NCBI GenBank assembly: GCA_036645575.1
Contig: JAVXNW010000001.1
Coordinates: 31,193-95,192 of the forward strand
Length of the DNA: 64,000 nt
Reading direction: 5' to 3'
From: JAVXNW01 sp036645575
GTDB taxonomy: Bacteria; Bacillota; Clostridia; Christensenellales; Aristaeellaceae
Shown here: piece after piece, positions 1 through 8,346 of the stretch
Numbering within the stretch: the stretch's first letter is position 1
How the letters are laid out: every line of letters begins with the position of its first letter
The notes under the pieces: generated by a model
Told to the model about the DNA's origin: nothing
The model's database searches: none
Seen by the model: only the letters and a program-made list of their open reading frames with translations
Translations under genes and position numbers: made by a program

Positions 1-360
1 ATCGCCGAGGGCTGGTCGATCGATATCCCCAAGAACGTCCACGACATCCTCGACCAGCGCACCGACCCGACATGGCCGACCACGTGGTTTGCGCCGCGCC
101 TGACCGGAAAAGACGCGTTTACCGATGTGTATTCCGTGATGAACAACTGGGGCGCCAACCACGGCGCGTTCAACTACGGCCATATCGGCGCCGACCTGAT
201 CACGCTGTGCGCCATGCTGCGCATCCCCGTGTGCATGCACAACGTGCCGGAAGAGAATATCTTCCGCCCGTCGACCTGGAACGCGTTTGGCACAAAGGAT
301 CGCGAGGGCGCAGACTTCCGCGCCTGCAAGGCGCTGGGCCCGATCTACGGCAGAAAGTAA
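1..360 (+). CDS. fucI: L-fucose isomerase, C-terminal part (5' truncated by window)
   Basis: The open frame runs in from the window edge and stops at 358-360, giving 119 residues. They match the C-terminal domain of L-fucose isomerase, which converts L-fucose to L-fuculose in the cytoplasm. Recognisable stretches are [38 protein letters not shown] and [10 protein letters not shown]. The His in GANHG (codon 160-162) corresponds, from family knowledge, to the metal-binding active-site His of the E. coli enzyme (His528). The protein ends at the family's usual place, so only the N-terminal part is missing, off the window. A bidirectional terminator follows about 30 bp downstream, so fucI is the last gene of its transcript. 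Identification is very secure. Confidence 0.95.
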   Translation: MAEGWSIDIPKNVHDILDQRTDPTWPTTWFAPRLTGKDAFTDVYSVMNNWGANHGAFNYGHIGADLITLCAMLRIPVCMHNVPEENIFRPSTWNAFGTKDREGADFRACKALGPIYGRK

Positions 361-390
361 GGGCTGTTCAGCCGCAAATCCTCAAACAAG

Positions 391-434
391 AAAAGGCGGT
401 CGCCGATTTCAAAAATCGGCGGCCGCCTTTTCTT
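391..434. terminator. Bidirectional intrinsic terminator between fucI and the adhE operon
   Basis: A long stem (AAAAGGCGG...ATCGG-type arms around a short AAA-rich loop) is flanked by A-run and T-run on opposite sides, so it reads as a rho-independent terminator on both strands. It lies between convergent transcripts: fucI on the plus strand and adhE-phosphotransferase-ferredoxin on the minus strand. Confidence 0.85.
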
Positions 435-496
435 AGGCCAAATGGAACGCGTTTTGCGCAAACGGCTGCGCGACAGGGCTTGAGGGGGGGATTTTT

Positions 497-544
497 GGGA
501 ACCGCTGATGAAAGAACGTGCGGGATTTATTCGGCGGTTCCTTA
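497..544. repeat. Short palindromic element (internally deleted relative of 62134-62296)
   Basis: The arms GGAACCGC (498-505) and GCGGTTCC (534-541) enclose a sequence that joins both ends of the long palindrome at 62134-62296. Its left half (CGCTGATGAAAGAACGTGCG) matches the reverse complement of that element's right end, and its right half matches the reverse complement of the left end. It therefore looks like the same element with the interior lost. Its last bases form the stop codon of the ferredoxin gene (542-544). Confidence 0.7.
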
Positions 545-781
545 GCGCCTGCTCAGCACTTCGTCTTGGAAGAAGGTCTCGACGTCCTCGGGCTTGAGCG
601 AGAACTTTTCTCCGTCTACCGTGAGGCACACGCCGTTCATGCAGTCGCCCATGCAGAACTGTCCGGCAAGGTCGATCTCATCTTGAAGCTTGTGCGCGGC
701 AACCAGCCGCTGCAAGGCCTCGATGATCAGCCGCGAACCCTTTAGGTGACAGGAGCTTCCGATACAGACCGTGATCTTCAT
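542..781 (-). CDS. Thioredoxin-like [2Fe-2S] ferredoxin (NuoE/HydA-associated type)
   Basis: This 79-residue protein has the pattern of thioredoxin-fold [2Fe-2S] proteins: CIGSSC near the N-terminus (Cys6, Cys11) and CMGDC in the middle (Cys43, Cys47). The family includes the small NuoE-like subunits of NAD(P)-linked hydrogenases, and stand-alone copies are common in Clostridia as putative electron carriers. No hydrogenase or NADH-binding subunit is adjacent here. It is the last gene of a leftward group after adhE and a phosphotransferase, 15 bp downstream of the latter, with a GAGGAGGG Shine-Dalgarno. Its stop codon lies at the edge of a palindromic repeat. An electron-transfer role is inferred from the cysteine pattern; the partner is unknown. 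Confidence 0.85.
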   Translation of the reverse strand: MKITVCIGSSCHLKGSRLIIEALQRLVAAHKLQDEIDLAGQFCMGDCMNGVCLTVDGEKFSLKPEDVETFFQDEVLSRR

Positions 782-796
782 GGCGGATTGCCCTCC

Positions 797-1546
797 TCAT
801 TCGTATTCTACGACGTCCGTCCAGTGCATCAAAAATTCGCGCTCTTCGGGCTTTCCCTTGACCAGCTGCGACGCGGCGACGATCGGGATCCACTTTTGCA
901 CGTATTGCTTGGCGGTGTCGCTCTTTTTGCAGAACAGGTTCAGGTATTTCTCCGCAAGGTCAATTTCGCCGTTCAGCCAGAACAGCAGATACGTCCGCGC
1001 CGCGTCGGCCGACGCGTTGCCCTGCGTCGCGTGCGACCAGTCCAGAATAAAGGGCGTACCATCCGGCGCAATGATGATGTTGGATGGGTTAAAGTCGCCG
1101 TGGCACACCTTGTCATGCTTGGGCATGGAATTTAGCCGCGTGTGCAACTCGTAGCGCGTCGTCGCGTCAAGCGTCGATGCCGAGATCTTTCGGTGCATCT
1201 TCTCCTGAAGCAGGTTGAGGTTGGGCGCTTTTTTTTCGTGCATGGAAAGCTGAATGTCGATAAACAGGTTCAGGTATTCGTCCTGCCTGTCGGGCTGCTC
1301 GTCCATCAGCTGCCTGAGCGTCTTGCCCTCGATATAGTCGGAGACAATCGCCCACTTTCCGTCGAGCTTGCTCACCTCGAGCACATGGGGCACGTTGAGC
1401 CCGGTCTCGGACGCGCGCGCCTGGTTGAGCGCCTCGTTGAGCACGTTGGCGGTGGAAAAGCCCTCGTCAAATACCTTGATGGCGAGATCCCCGTCGTGGT
1501 AGACGGTCTTGTTCGTGCGCACGGCAATGATTTTTTCAAGCTTCAT
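797..1546 (-). CDS. Aminoglycoside phosphotransferase (APH)-family small-molecule kinase
   Basis: This 249-residue protein has a protein-kinase-like fold of the APH/choline kinase type. The catalytic loop is visible as CHGDFNPSNIII (Brenner motif HGDxxxxN) and the metal-binding Asp as FILDWSHA. The N-terminal ATP-lobe is short. Such proteins phosphorylate small molecules, but the substrate cannot be read from sequence and antibiotic resistance should not be assumed. The ATG at 1546 is preceded by GGGAGGAC. The gene lies 30 bp after adhE and 15 bp before a ferredoxin gene, all leftward, so the three are probably one transcript, although a metabolic link to ethanol formation is not obvious. Confidence 0.85.
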   Translation of the reverse strand: MKLEKIIAVRTNKTVYHDGDLAIKVFDEGFSTANVLNEALNQARASETGLNVPHVLEVSKLDGKWAIVSDYIEGKTLRQLMDEQPDRQDEYLNLFIDIQLSMHEKKAPNLNLLQEKMHRKISASTLDATTRYELHTRLNSMPKHDKVCHGDFNPSNIIIAPDGTPFILDWSHATQGNASADAARTYLLFWLNGEIDLAEKYLNLFCKKSDTAKQYVQKWIPIVAASQLVKGKPEEREFLMHWTDVVEYE

Positions 1547-1576
1547 GGTCTTGTCCTCCCTTCCTATTTGGCCGAC

Positions 1577-4189
1577 TTACCGCACGCCATAGTAGGCGTT
1601 CAAATACATCTGCTTGATTTCGCGCATCAGCGGGTAGCGCGGGTTCGCGCCGGTGCACTGGTCGTCGAAGGCCTGCTCGGTCATCTCGTCCAGCCGCGCA
1701 AGGAAATCCTGCTCGTCCACGCCGTAGTCGCGGATGGTCTTCTTGATGCCGATCGCGCCTTTGAGCTCGTCCAGTTTTTCGATGAACGCGTTCAGCTTTT
1801 CTTCGTCCGTGCCCTGGGTGATGCCCACGCTCTGGGCGATCTCGGCGTAGCGGCTGAGCGTATGCGGGTGGTCGTACTGGGAGAATGTGCCCATCTTGGT
1901 CGGCACTTCGCAGGCGTTAAAGCGGAGCACTTCGTCCAGCATCAGCGCGTTGGCGATGCCGTGCGGCAGGTGGTGGAACGCGCCCAGCTTGTGCGCCATC
2001 GAGTGGCACACGCCAAGGAACGCATTGGCAAACGCCATGCCCGCCATCGTCGAGGCGTTGGCCATCTTCTCACGCGCGACAGGGTCGCTTGCGCCGTTTG
2101 CGTAGGCGCGCGGCAGGTATTCAAATATCAGCTTGATCGCCTGAAGCGCAAGTCCGTCGGTGAAGTCGGTTGCGAGCATCGCGGCATACGCCTCAAGCGC
2201 GTGCGACATTGCGTCAATGCCCGATGCGCTGGTCAGGCCGCGCGGCATGTTCATCATGAGGTCCGCGTCCACGATCGCCATGTTCGGCATCAGCTCGTAG
2301 TCGGCCAGCGGGTACTTGACGCCGGTGTTTTCGTCGGTGATGACCGCGAACGGCGTCACTTCCGATCCGGTGCCGGCCGATGTGGGCACCGCGATGAAAT
2401 AGGCCTTTTCGCCCATGCGGGGGAAGGTGTAGACGCGCTTGCGGATGTCGGAAAAGCGCATGGCCATGTCCATAAAGTCGGCCTCGGGATGCTCGTAGAG
2501 CACCCACATGATCTTGCCCGCGTCCATGGCGCTTCCGCCGCCCAGCGCGATGATGACGTCCGGCTTAAACGAGGCCATCAGCTTGGCGCCTTCGCGCGCG
2601 CAGTGAATCGTCGGATCGGGCGCGACGTCAAAGAATGTCTCGTGCGCAATGCCCATCTCGTCCAGCTTGTCGGTGATCCCCTTGGCGTAGCCGTTTTGGT
2701 AGAGGAAGGCGTCGGTCACGACGAACGCGCGCTTTTTGCCGTACACGTTTTTGAGTTCGTCCAGCGCCACCGGGAGGCAGCCCTTCTTTAGATAGACCTT
2801 GGGGGGCGTGCGGAACCACAGCATGTTCTCTCTCCTCTGCGCAATGGTCTTGATGTTGATGAGGTGCTTGACCCCAACGTTTTCGGAGACGGAGTTGCCG
2901 CCCCACGAGCCGCAGCCCAGCGTCATCGAGGGCGCGAGCTTGAAGTTGTACAGGTCGCCGATCCCGCCGTGCGAGGACGGCGTATTGACGATGACGCGGC
3001 AGGTCTTTACGCGCTCGGCCAGCTGGTCGATCTTCGCGGAATCGGTGGTGGTGTTCACATAGATCGACGCGGTATGACCCATGCCGCCGTCCTCAATCAG
3101 CTTTTCAGCCTTGGAAACCGCGTTTTCAAAGTCGGTCGCGTGGTACATCGCGAGCACAGGGGAGAGCTTCTCGTGCGCAAATTCCTCGCTCAGCTCGACC
3201 GATTCCACTTCGCCGATCAGGATTTTCGCGTTCTCCGGCACATCGACGCCCGCCAGCTGCGCGATCTTGTAGGCGCTCTGGCCGACGATCTTGGCGTTCA
3301 GCGCGCCGTTGATCAGAATGGTCTTGCGCACCTTGTCCAGTTCGGCGCCCTCGAGGAAATAGCAGCCGCGCGCCGCAAACTCCGCGCGAACCGCGTCATA
3401 TACGCTATCCAGCACGATCACGCTCTGCTCGGACGCGCAGATCATGCCGTTGTCAAATGTCTTTGAGTGAATGATCGAGTTGACCGCCAGCAAAAGGTCG
3501 GCGCTGTCGTCGATGATCGCCGGCACGTTGCCCGCGCCCACGCCCACCGCGGGCTTTCCGGACGAGTACGCCGCGCGCACCATGCCGGGGCCGCCGGTCG
3601 CCAGAATGATGTCCGCTTCCTTCATGACCAGGTTGGTCAGCTCCAGCGAGGGGACGTCCACCCATGCAATGATGTCCTCGGGCGCGCCGGCCGCGACCGC
3701 CGCCTCGAGCACGCACTTGGCCGCCGCGATCGTCGAGTTCTTGGCGCGCGGGTGGGGGCTGATGATGATGCCGTTGCGCGTCTTGAGCGAAATCAGCGTC
3801 TTAAAGATGGCGGTCGATGTCGGGTTCGTGGTCGGAATGACCGCCGCGATCACGCCGATCGGGGCCGCGATCTTTTTAAAGCCGTAAGAAGGATCTTCTT
3901 CGATCACACCGCAGGTCTTGGTGTCTTTGTAGGCGTTGTAAATGTACTCGGAAGCGTAGTGGTTTTTGATGACCTTGTCCTCGACGACGCCCATGCCGGT
4001 CTCCGCGACCGCCAATTTCGCCAGCGGGATGCGCATCTTGTTGGCGGCCATCGCGGCAGCCTTAAAGATGGCGTCCACCTGGACCTGCGTGTAAGTAGCA
4101 TACTTTTTCTGCGCCGCACGCACGCGCGCAATGGCCGCCTCCAGCTTCTCTACGCCGTCCACGATCTCATATTGCTTTTCGGTGTTCAT
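1577..4189 (-). CDS. adhE: Bifunctional acetaldehyde-CoA / alcohol dehydrogenase
   Basis: This is a cytoplasmic bifunctional enzyme of about 870 residues that reduces acetyl-CoA to acetaldehyde and then ethanol, reoxidising NADH in fermentation. The N-terminal half is an aldehyde dehydrogenase, with the catalytic Cys in NGMICASEQS at about residue 248. The C-terminal half is an iron-type alcohol dehydrogenase, with GGGSAMDAGK for nucleotide binding and metal-ligand histidines in CHSMAHKLGAFHHLPHG. Length and domain order match full-length AdhE. An in-frame GTG lies six bases earlier, but the ATG at 4189 has the better-spaced AAGGAGC. A promoter candidate lies at 4282-4310. A phosphotransferase and a ferredoxin follow on the same strand. 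Confidence 0.97.
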   Translation of the reverse strand: MNTEKQYEIVDGVEKLEAAIARVRAAQKKYATYTQVQVDAIFKAAAMAANKMRIPLAKLAVAETGMGVVEDKVIKNHYASEYIYNAYKDTKTCGVIEEDPSYGFKKIAAPIGVIAAVIPTTNPTSTAIFKTLISLKTRNGIIISPHPRAKNSTIAAAKCVLEAAVAAGAPEDIIAWVDVPSLELTNLVMKEADIILATGGPGMVRAAYSSGKPAVGVGAGNVPAIIDDSADLLLAVNSIIHSKTFDNGMICASEQSVIVLDSVYDAVRAEFAARGCYFLEGAELDKVRKTILINGALNAKIVGQSAYKIAQLAGVDVPENAKILIGEVESVELSEEFAHEKLSPVLAMYHATDFENAVSKAEKLIEDGGMGHTASIYVNTTTDSAKIDQLAERVKTCRVIVNTPSSHGGIGDLYNFKLAPSMTLGCGSWGGNSVSENVGVKHLINIKTIAQRRENMLWFRTPPKVYLKKGCLPVALDELKNVYGKKRAFVVTDAFLYQNGYAKGITDKLDEMGIAHETFFDVAPDPTIHCAREGAKLMASFKPDVIIALGGGSAMDAGKIMWVLYEHPEADFMDMAMRFSDIRKRVYTFPRMGEKAYFIAVPTSAGTGSEVTPFAVITDENTGVKYPLADYELMPNMAIVDADLMMNMPRGLTSASGIDAMSHALEAYAAMLATDFTDGLALQAIKLIFEYLPRAYANGASDPVAREKMANASTMAGMAFANAFLGVCHSMAHKLGAFHHLPHGIANALMLDEVLRFNACEVPTKMGTFSQYDHPHTLSRYAEIAQSVGITQGTDEEKLNAFIEKLDELKGAIGIKKTIRDYGVDEQDFLARLDEMTEQAFDDQCTGANPRYPLMREIKQMYLNAYYGVR

Positions 4190-4281
4190 ATTCACAGCTC
4201 CTTCTCGATCCTCGTTGCCCCCGAATTTCCTCGGAAAGTCTTGCGTTCGAGTCGTTCACAGTTTCCCTTGATTGCAGGAGC

Positions 4282-4310
4282 AGTATACACCCGCCCCTTA
4301 TTCAGTACAA
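4282..4310 (-). promoter_or_regulatory. Candidate sigma-A promoter of adhE
   Basis: On the minus strand TTGTAC and TATACT are separated by 17 bp, about 95 bp upstream of adhE. The -10 is good and the -35 weak. An AT-rich stretch with small inverted repeats lies just upstream (4311-4350) and may hold a regulator site, but I could not match a Rex operator. Confidence 0.5.
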
Positions 4311-4433
4311 TATTATCGATATTAACTTATTGTTTAGATATTTTTCCCGTTGGTTATGCTTGTGAAAAGAATGACAATCGCGCGAAAATGAGATGGAAAA
4401 TTGTGGAAAATCCGTAAGATTGAGCGAGCAGGA

Positions 4434-4462
4434 TTGCAGGCTTTACGCGGTTATGGTATATT
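4434..4462 (+). promoter_or_regulatory. Candidate promoter of the L,D-transpeptidase gene
   Basis: TTGCAG and TATATT are separated by 17 bp, about 40 bp upstream of the chosen ATG at 4501. The -10 is embedded in a short palindrome, GGTATATTATACC. Confidence 0.55.
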
Positions 4463-4500
4463 ATACCGGAATTTACTGGCTTATGAGCGAGGGGAGATCG

Positions 4501-5994
4501 ATGATGAAACTATCCCGTGTGTTGTTTTTATGCGTCCTGATGACGCTGTGCGTGTGTGTAGGTGGGCAGGCGGCGAGCGGCTACGCGTATGAGCCGCCAG
4601 TTCCGGCGGATTATGACATGCCCTACACGTTGGCGGTGTATCTGAGCAGGCAGATGGTGGTGGCCTACGACGCGAAGACGGGCGAACCGGTGCGCTACAT
4701 GATCTGCTCGTCGGGTGCGGGCGGCTGTACGCCCGCGATGACGGCCATCATGCCCAAGACCTACACGTCCGGCTGGGACAGGTGGGGCAACGTCTACGTG
4801 CGCTATCCCACCAAGATCAGGGGCAGCTACTTCTTCCATTCGACGCTGTACAACCTAGACCACACGCCCAACGCGAAATCCTGGCGCGATTTGGGGCGGA
4901 TGGCCTCGCACGGCTGCATTCGCATGACGCCGGTTGACGCGCAGTGGATCAACTACAACTGCAAACAGGGCACGCGCATCCGCGTCGTGCGGGAGGATAA
5001 TACGGGGCTGGGGCTGGGCGACAAGAATCGGGCGATTCGCGCGGCGCTCGATCGAGACGGCATTCGCTCGGTGGAACCCAACCTGCGCCCCACGCCCACA
5101 CCCATCCCGCCCACGCTGGACGAAAATTCCACGCAGGTGCGCCAGATCAAGGCGCTCCAACAGAACCTGAAGGAGCACGGCTTCTATAACGGGGAGCTGT
5201 CGGGCCGCTTTGACGGGCAGACGGTGAGCGCTTGGAACGCCTATCAAAAGGCGCGGGGCTGGAAGGAAGACGCCATTGCGACGACCGACGAGCAGATTGC
5301 GCTGGACGGCGACCAGACGACGATCGCCTACAACGTAGACCTCAAGCTGGGCTCGCGCGGCGTGATCGTCCGGGCGGTCGAAGAACGGCTCAAGCTGCTC
5401 GGCTATTTCCGCAAGTCGCCCAACAACACCTACGACGCGGTCACCGTGGAGGCGGTCAAGCGCTATCAAAAGGCGAAGGGCATTGTGCCCGCCAACGGAA
5501 GGTTGGCCGCGCAGCAACAGGCGCAGCTGTTTTTGGGCGTCGCGCCCACGCCCACGCCGCAGCCCGACTTGACGGTGGGCAGCAAAGGCTCGCGCGTGAA
5601 GCGCCTGCAACAGCGGCTGGCGACGCTGGGCTGCTTTGTGGGGCGAGCCGATGGAAAGTATCAGGCCACGACCACAGCGGCGGTGCGCATGTATCAGGAG
5701 ATGGCGGGGCTTGAGGTGACGGGGCGCGTGAACCGCGCGCTTGAGGACAAGATCGCAACCGACGACACGGTGGTCGGCTACGCGCGCAGGCTGAGCATCG
5801 GATCCAAGGGTCAAGTGGTCAAGGCGCTTGAAGCGGCGCTCAAGCAAGCGGAACTGTTTTTGGGCGTGCCCGATATGACGTTTGACAGCGCGACGCGCGA
5901 CGCGGTCAAGGCGCTTCAAACGCAGAGGGGGGAAGCGCCGACCGGCGTCGCGGACACGAATCTATTAAAGGCGCTGTTCACGCAATCCAATTAA
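4501..5994 (+). CDS. Secreted L,D-transpeptidase (YkuD) with C-terminal peptidoglycan-binding repeats
   Basis: The 497-residue product starts with a signal peptide or anchor (hydrophobic 6-22). An YkuD domain follows at roughly 42-155, with His113 in FFHSTLYN and the catalytic SHGCIR motif (Cys139). It would make 3-3 crosslinks in peptidoglycan or attach proteins to it. After a Pro/Thr-rich linker come about four PG_binding_1-like repeats to the C-terminus (for example QNLKEHGFYNGELSGRFDG), which would hold it on the wall. The reading frame is open upstream, but the ATG at 4501 is chosen because it follows GAGGGGAG and begins the signal peptide. It appears to be monocistronic, with its own promoter and a hairpin after the stop. 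Confidence 0.92.
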   Translation: MMKLSRVLFLCVLMTLCVCVGGQAASGYAYEPPVPADYDMPYTLAVYLSRQMVVAYDAKTGEPVRYMICSSGAGGCTPAMTAIMPKTYTSGWDRWGNVYVRYPTKIRGSYFFHSTLYNLDHTPNAKSWRDLGRMASHGCIRMTPVDAQWINYNCKQGTRIRVVREDNTGLGLGDKNRAIRAALDRDGIRSVEPNLRPTPTPIPPTLDENSTQVRQIKALQQNLKEHGFYNGELSGRFDGQTVSAWNAYQKARGWKEDAIATTDEQIALDGDQTTIAYNVDLKLGSRGVIVRAVEERLKLLGYFRKSPNNTYDAVTVEAVKRYQKAKGIVPANGRLAAQQQAQLFLGVAPTPTPQPDLTVGSKGSRVKRLQQRLATLGCFVGRADGKYQATTTAAVRMYQEMAGLEVTGRVNRALEDKIATDDTVVGYARRLSIGSKGQVVKALEAALKQAELFLGVPDMTFDSATRDAVKALQTQRGEAPTGVADTNLLKALFTQSN

Positions 5995-6015
5995 ACTGAA
6001 TTTAAGTGCCCGGCA

Positions 6016-6063
6016 AAGAGACGGAACGCCCCCCTCATTCATGGGTAGGTCGCACCGTCTCTT
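6016..6063. terminator. Hairpin after the L,D-transpeptidase gene
   Basis: AAGAGACGG (6016-6024) pairs with CCGTCTCTT (6055-6063) around a 30-nt loop. The sequence after it (GCTCTATTTT) is only moderately T-rich, so termination is plausible but not certain. It also lies in the leader of the next gene. Confidence 0.5.
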
Positions 6064-6091
6064 GCTCTATTTTGAGAGGGGGAGTCATCAC

Positions 6092-6739
6092 GTGGCGTAT
6101 TTCAAGCGGACGATTCGTCTGATTGTCGGGCTTTTACTCTTTGCGCTGGGCTCGTACCTGAGCATTCAGGCAAATATTGGATTGGCGCCTTGGGAAGCGT
6201 TTGGGATGGGGTGCGCCTATTTGACCGGCGCATCCTATGGGAATGTCGTGGTGGTGACGGGACTGCTCATCTTGGTGGTTGACTGTCTCCTCAAGGAGAA
6301 GATCGGCCTTGGCACGGTGCTCAACGTCCTCCTCATCGGCAAGTTCATCGATCTGTTCGGCCTACTTCACTTGGTGCCGATGATGCACAACTTCTTTGCG
6401 GGACTTGCCGTCCTGTTGCTCGGACAGGTCGTGATCTGCATCGGAAGTTACTTCTATATCGGCGCCGGTATGGGGTGCGGGCCGCGAGACGCGCTGATGG
6501 TTGCGCTCGGCAAGCGCCTGCCCAAGGTGCCGCTCGGCGCGATTCGCGGCATGATCGAGGGCGCCGTGCTGCTGCTCGGCTGGCTGCTGGGCGCTAAGGT
6601 TGGGGTCGGCACGTTGATTGCCGTATTCGGAATCGGCTTCATTTTGGAATACACGTTCAAGTGCTTTCACTTTGACGCCAAGGCCGTCTCCCACGAGAAC
6701 CTTGTACAGACCGCGCGCGGGATGCGCACAAAGCATTAG
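6092..6739 (+). CDS. YczE/YitT-type integral membrane protein
   Basis: This is a 215-residue polytopic membrane protein with about five to six hydrophobic segments. It carries the YczE-family features SIQANIGLAPWEAF and GAGMGCGPRDALM, two internally similar halves that each place a G/P-containing loop after a helix. The family is widespread in Firmicutes; molecular function is not established. The start is taken as the GTG at 6092 because GAGAGGGGG lies just upstream. An upstream ATG at 6041 in the same frame sits in the terminator-like hairpin with no ribosome site. The stop overlaps the convergent ZIP gene by four bases. Confidence 0.8.
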   Translation: MAYFKRTIRLIVGLLLFALGSYLSIQANIGLAPWEAFGMGCAYLTGASYGNVVVVTGLLILVVDCLLKEKIGLGTVLNVLLIGKFIDLFGLLHLVPMMHNFFAGLAVLLLGQVVICIGSYFYIGAGMGCGPRDALMVALGKRLPKVPLGAIRGMIEGAVLLLGWLLGAKVGVGTLIAVFGIGFILEYTFKCFHFDAKAVSHENLVQTARGMRTKH

Positions 6740-7521
6740 CCCAGCGCGACGTCTAGGATCATCATGAGCACAAAGCCGATGGCGGCGCCGATGGTGCCGA
6801 TGTTCGAGTGCTCGCCCAATTGCGCCTCGGGGATCAGCTCCTCGATGACCACGTAGATCATCGCGCCCGCGGCAAACGAGAGCAGGTAGGGCAGCACCGG
6901 CACGATCAGGTTGGCAAGCAGGATGGTCAAAATCGCGCCGATCGGCTCGACGATCCCGGAAAGCGCGCCATACGCAAACGCCCGCTTCTTGCCCATGTTG
7001 CCCGCCAGCGGCAGCGAGATGATCGCGCCCTCGGGAAAATTTTGCAGCGCAATGCCGATCGCCAGCGCCATCGCGCCCGCCATCGATATGCCCGCGTTGC
7101 CCGCCATGGCGCCCGCAAACACCACGCCCACCGCCATGCCCTCGGGGATGTTGTGAAGCGTCACCGCCAAGACCAGCATGGTGGACTTGCCAAGGCGCGT
7201 GCGCATCCCCTCCGGCTTGTCCGAATCGATGTGAAGATGCGGAATCAGGCTGTCCAGCAGCAGCAAAAACCCAATGCCCGCGAGAAACCCGACCGCCGCG
7301 GGCATCCATGAAATGACGCCCTGCGCCTCGGCCATGTCGATGGACGGCATGATCAGCGACCAGACCGACGCCGCGATCATCACGCCCGAAGCAAAGCCCA
7401 ACAACAGCTTTTGCAGAAACGGCGTGATTTCTTTTTTGAGAAAAAACACCATCGCCGCGCCGAGCACCGTCCCAAGTAGCGGAATCAAAAGCCCCAGCGC
7501 CACACCCACATTTGTACTCAT
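6736..7521 (-). CDS. ZIP-family divalent metal transporter (ZupT-like)
   Basis: This 261-residue membrane protein has about eight hydrophobic segments. The two signature metal-binding helices are clear: TLHNIPEGMAVG (TM4) and IALQNFPEGAII (TM5). A histidine pair in IPHLHIDSD sits in the TM3-4 loop region, as is common in ZIPs. The family imports Zn2+, Fe2+ or Mn2+; specificity cannot be read from sequence. It has its own promoter candidate downstream of sigF and faces a YczE gene tail-to-tail with a 4-bp overlap. Confidence 0.92.
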   Translation of the reverse strand: MSTNVGVALGLLIPLLGTVLGAAMVFFLKKEITPFLQKLLLGFASGVMIAASVWSLIMPSIDMAEAQGVISWMPAAVGFLAGIGFLLLLDSLIPHLHIDSDKPEGMRTRLGKSTMLVLAVTLHNIPEGMAVGVVFAGAMAGNAGISMAGAMALAIGIALQNFPEGAIISLPLAGNMGKKRAFAYGALSGIVEPIGAILTILLANLIVPVLPYLLSFAAGAMIYVVIEELIPEAQLGEHSNIGTIGAAIGFVLMMILDVALG

Positions 7522-7556
7522 CTGTCTTCCCCCGTCTCTCTGGTTATGATGCCCTC

Positions 7557-7585
7557 ATTATACCACGACCGTGGGCATTTTGAAA
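7557..7585 (-). promoter_or_regulatory. Candidate promoter of the ZIP transporter gene
   Basis: On the minus strand TTTCAA and TATAAT are separated by 17 bp, about 35 bp upstream of the ATG. The -10 is perfect and the -35 poor. Confidence 0.45.
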
Positions 7586-7623
7586 CAGGCTGGCGGCAAA
7601 TGAACCCGGCGCAGGCGCTCGCG

Positions 7624-8346
7624 TCAGGCGGTCTGGGCAATGTCGCGCAGGCGCTTTAACAGCTTGGCCTCCAGCCGCGACACCTGCACTTGGGTCATGC
7701 CGAAGGTTCCGGCGATCTGGCTTTGGGTCTCGAGGCCAAAATAGCGGCGGGTCAGCACCTCGCGCTCGACGTCGCTGAGCGTGCCCAGCAGCTGCTCGAT
7801 CAAGAGCCGCTGATCCACCTCGTACATTCGATCCTCGCCCACCGTGTCGCCCAGCGTCATCGTGCCATCGACGCCCACGGGTTCAGACAGCGAGCGCGTG
7901 GGGCGCAAGGAGTCAAATGCCAATAGCGCCTCTTCGCGGTCGATCCCAAGCGCATCGGCCATTTCGCTCAGCGTAGGCGTGCGGCCGTGCTCGCGCTCGA
8001 TCTGCTCGATGTAGCCCGCGATCTTGCGCGCGTTGTCCTTGATGGAGCGCGAAACGCGAATCGGGCCGTCGTCGCGCAAAAAACGGCGCACTTCGCCCAG
8101 GATCACCGGCACGGCATAGGTGGAAAAACGGACGTCGAAGGCGGTATTGAAGTTGCGAATCGCCTTGACCAACCCCATGCAGCCCAGCTGGTACAGGTCG
8201 TCCCAGTCGCGCCCCACGCCCTGAAAGCGCTTCACCACGTATTTGACCAAGGCCAGATTGCCTTCCACCAGCTGCGACATTGCCTCGGAATCGCCGGACT
8301 GCGCGCGCTCGATCAGCGCCTTGCTTTGGTTCGCCTGCTCGCTCAA
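7624..8346 (-). CDS. sigF: Forespore RNA polymerase sigma factor SigF (SpoIIAC)
   Basis: Sigma-70 family member of about 240 residues. Region 2 is visible (YVVKRFQGVGRDWDDLYQLG, then FDVRFSTYAVPVILGEVRRF) and region 4 ends in a helix-turn-helix (FGMTQVQVSRLEAKLLKRL). It directs the first forespore-specific transcription during sporulation and is held by SpoIIAB until released by SpoIIAA. I chose the TTG at 8346, which overlaps the spoIIAB stop as TTGA. This gives the family's usual length and N-terminus (SEQANQSKALIERAQSGD); longer in-frame extensions run back through spoIIAB and have no similarity. It is the last gene of the spoIIA operon. Confidence 0.95.
   Translation of the reverse strand: MSEQANQSKALIERAQSGDSEAMSQLVEGNLALVKYVVKRFQGVGRDWDDLYQLGCMGLVKAIRNFNTAFDVRFSTYAVPVILGEVRRFLRDDGPIRVSRSIKDNARKIAGYIEQIEREHGRTPTLSEMADALGIDREEALLAFDSLRPTRSLSEPVGVDGTMTLGDTVGEDRMYEVDQRLLIEQLLGTLSDVEREVLTRRYFGLETQSQIAGTFGMTQVQVSRLEAKLLKRLRDIAQTA

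Noticed and set aside
797..1546. Aminoglycoside resistance gene
   Set aside because: The APH fold is broad; the context and sequence give no support for drug resistance over a metabolic kinase.
1142..2791. Long open frame antisense to adhE, and similar ones at 4855-5919, 9461-11359, 20997-22277 and 40813-42486
   Set aside because: Each lies opposite a clearly identified gene, has Arg/His/Ala-rich composition typical of GC-rich shadow frames, and lacks a ribosome site or known motif.
4311..4350. Rex operator upstream of adhE
   Set aside because: The AT-rich stretch has partial inverted repeats, but none matches the TTGTTAA-N4-TTAACAA pattern well enough.
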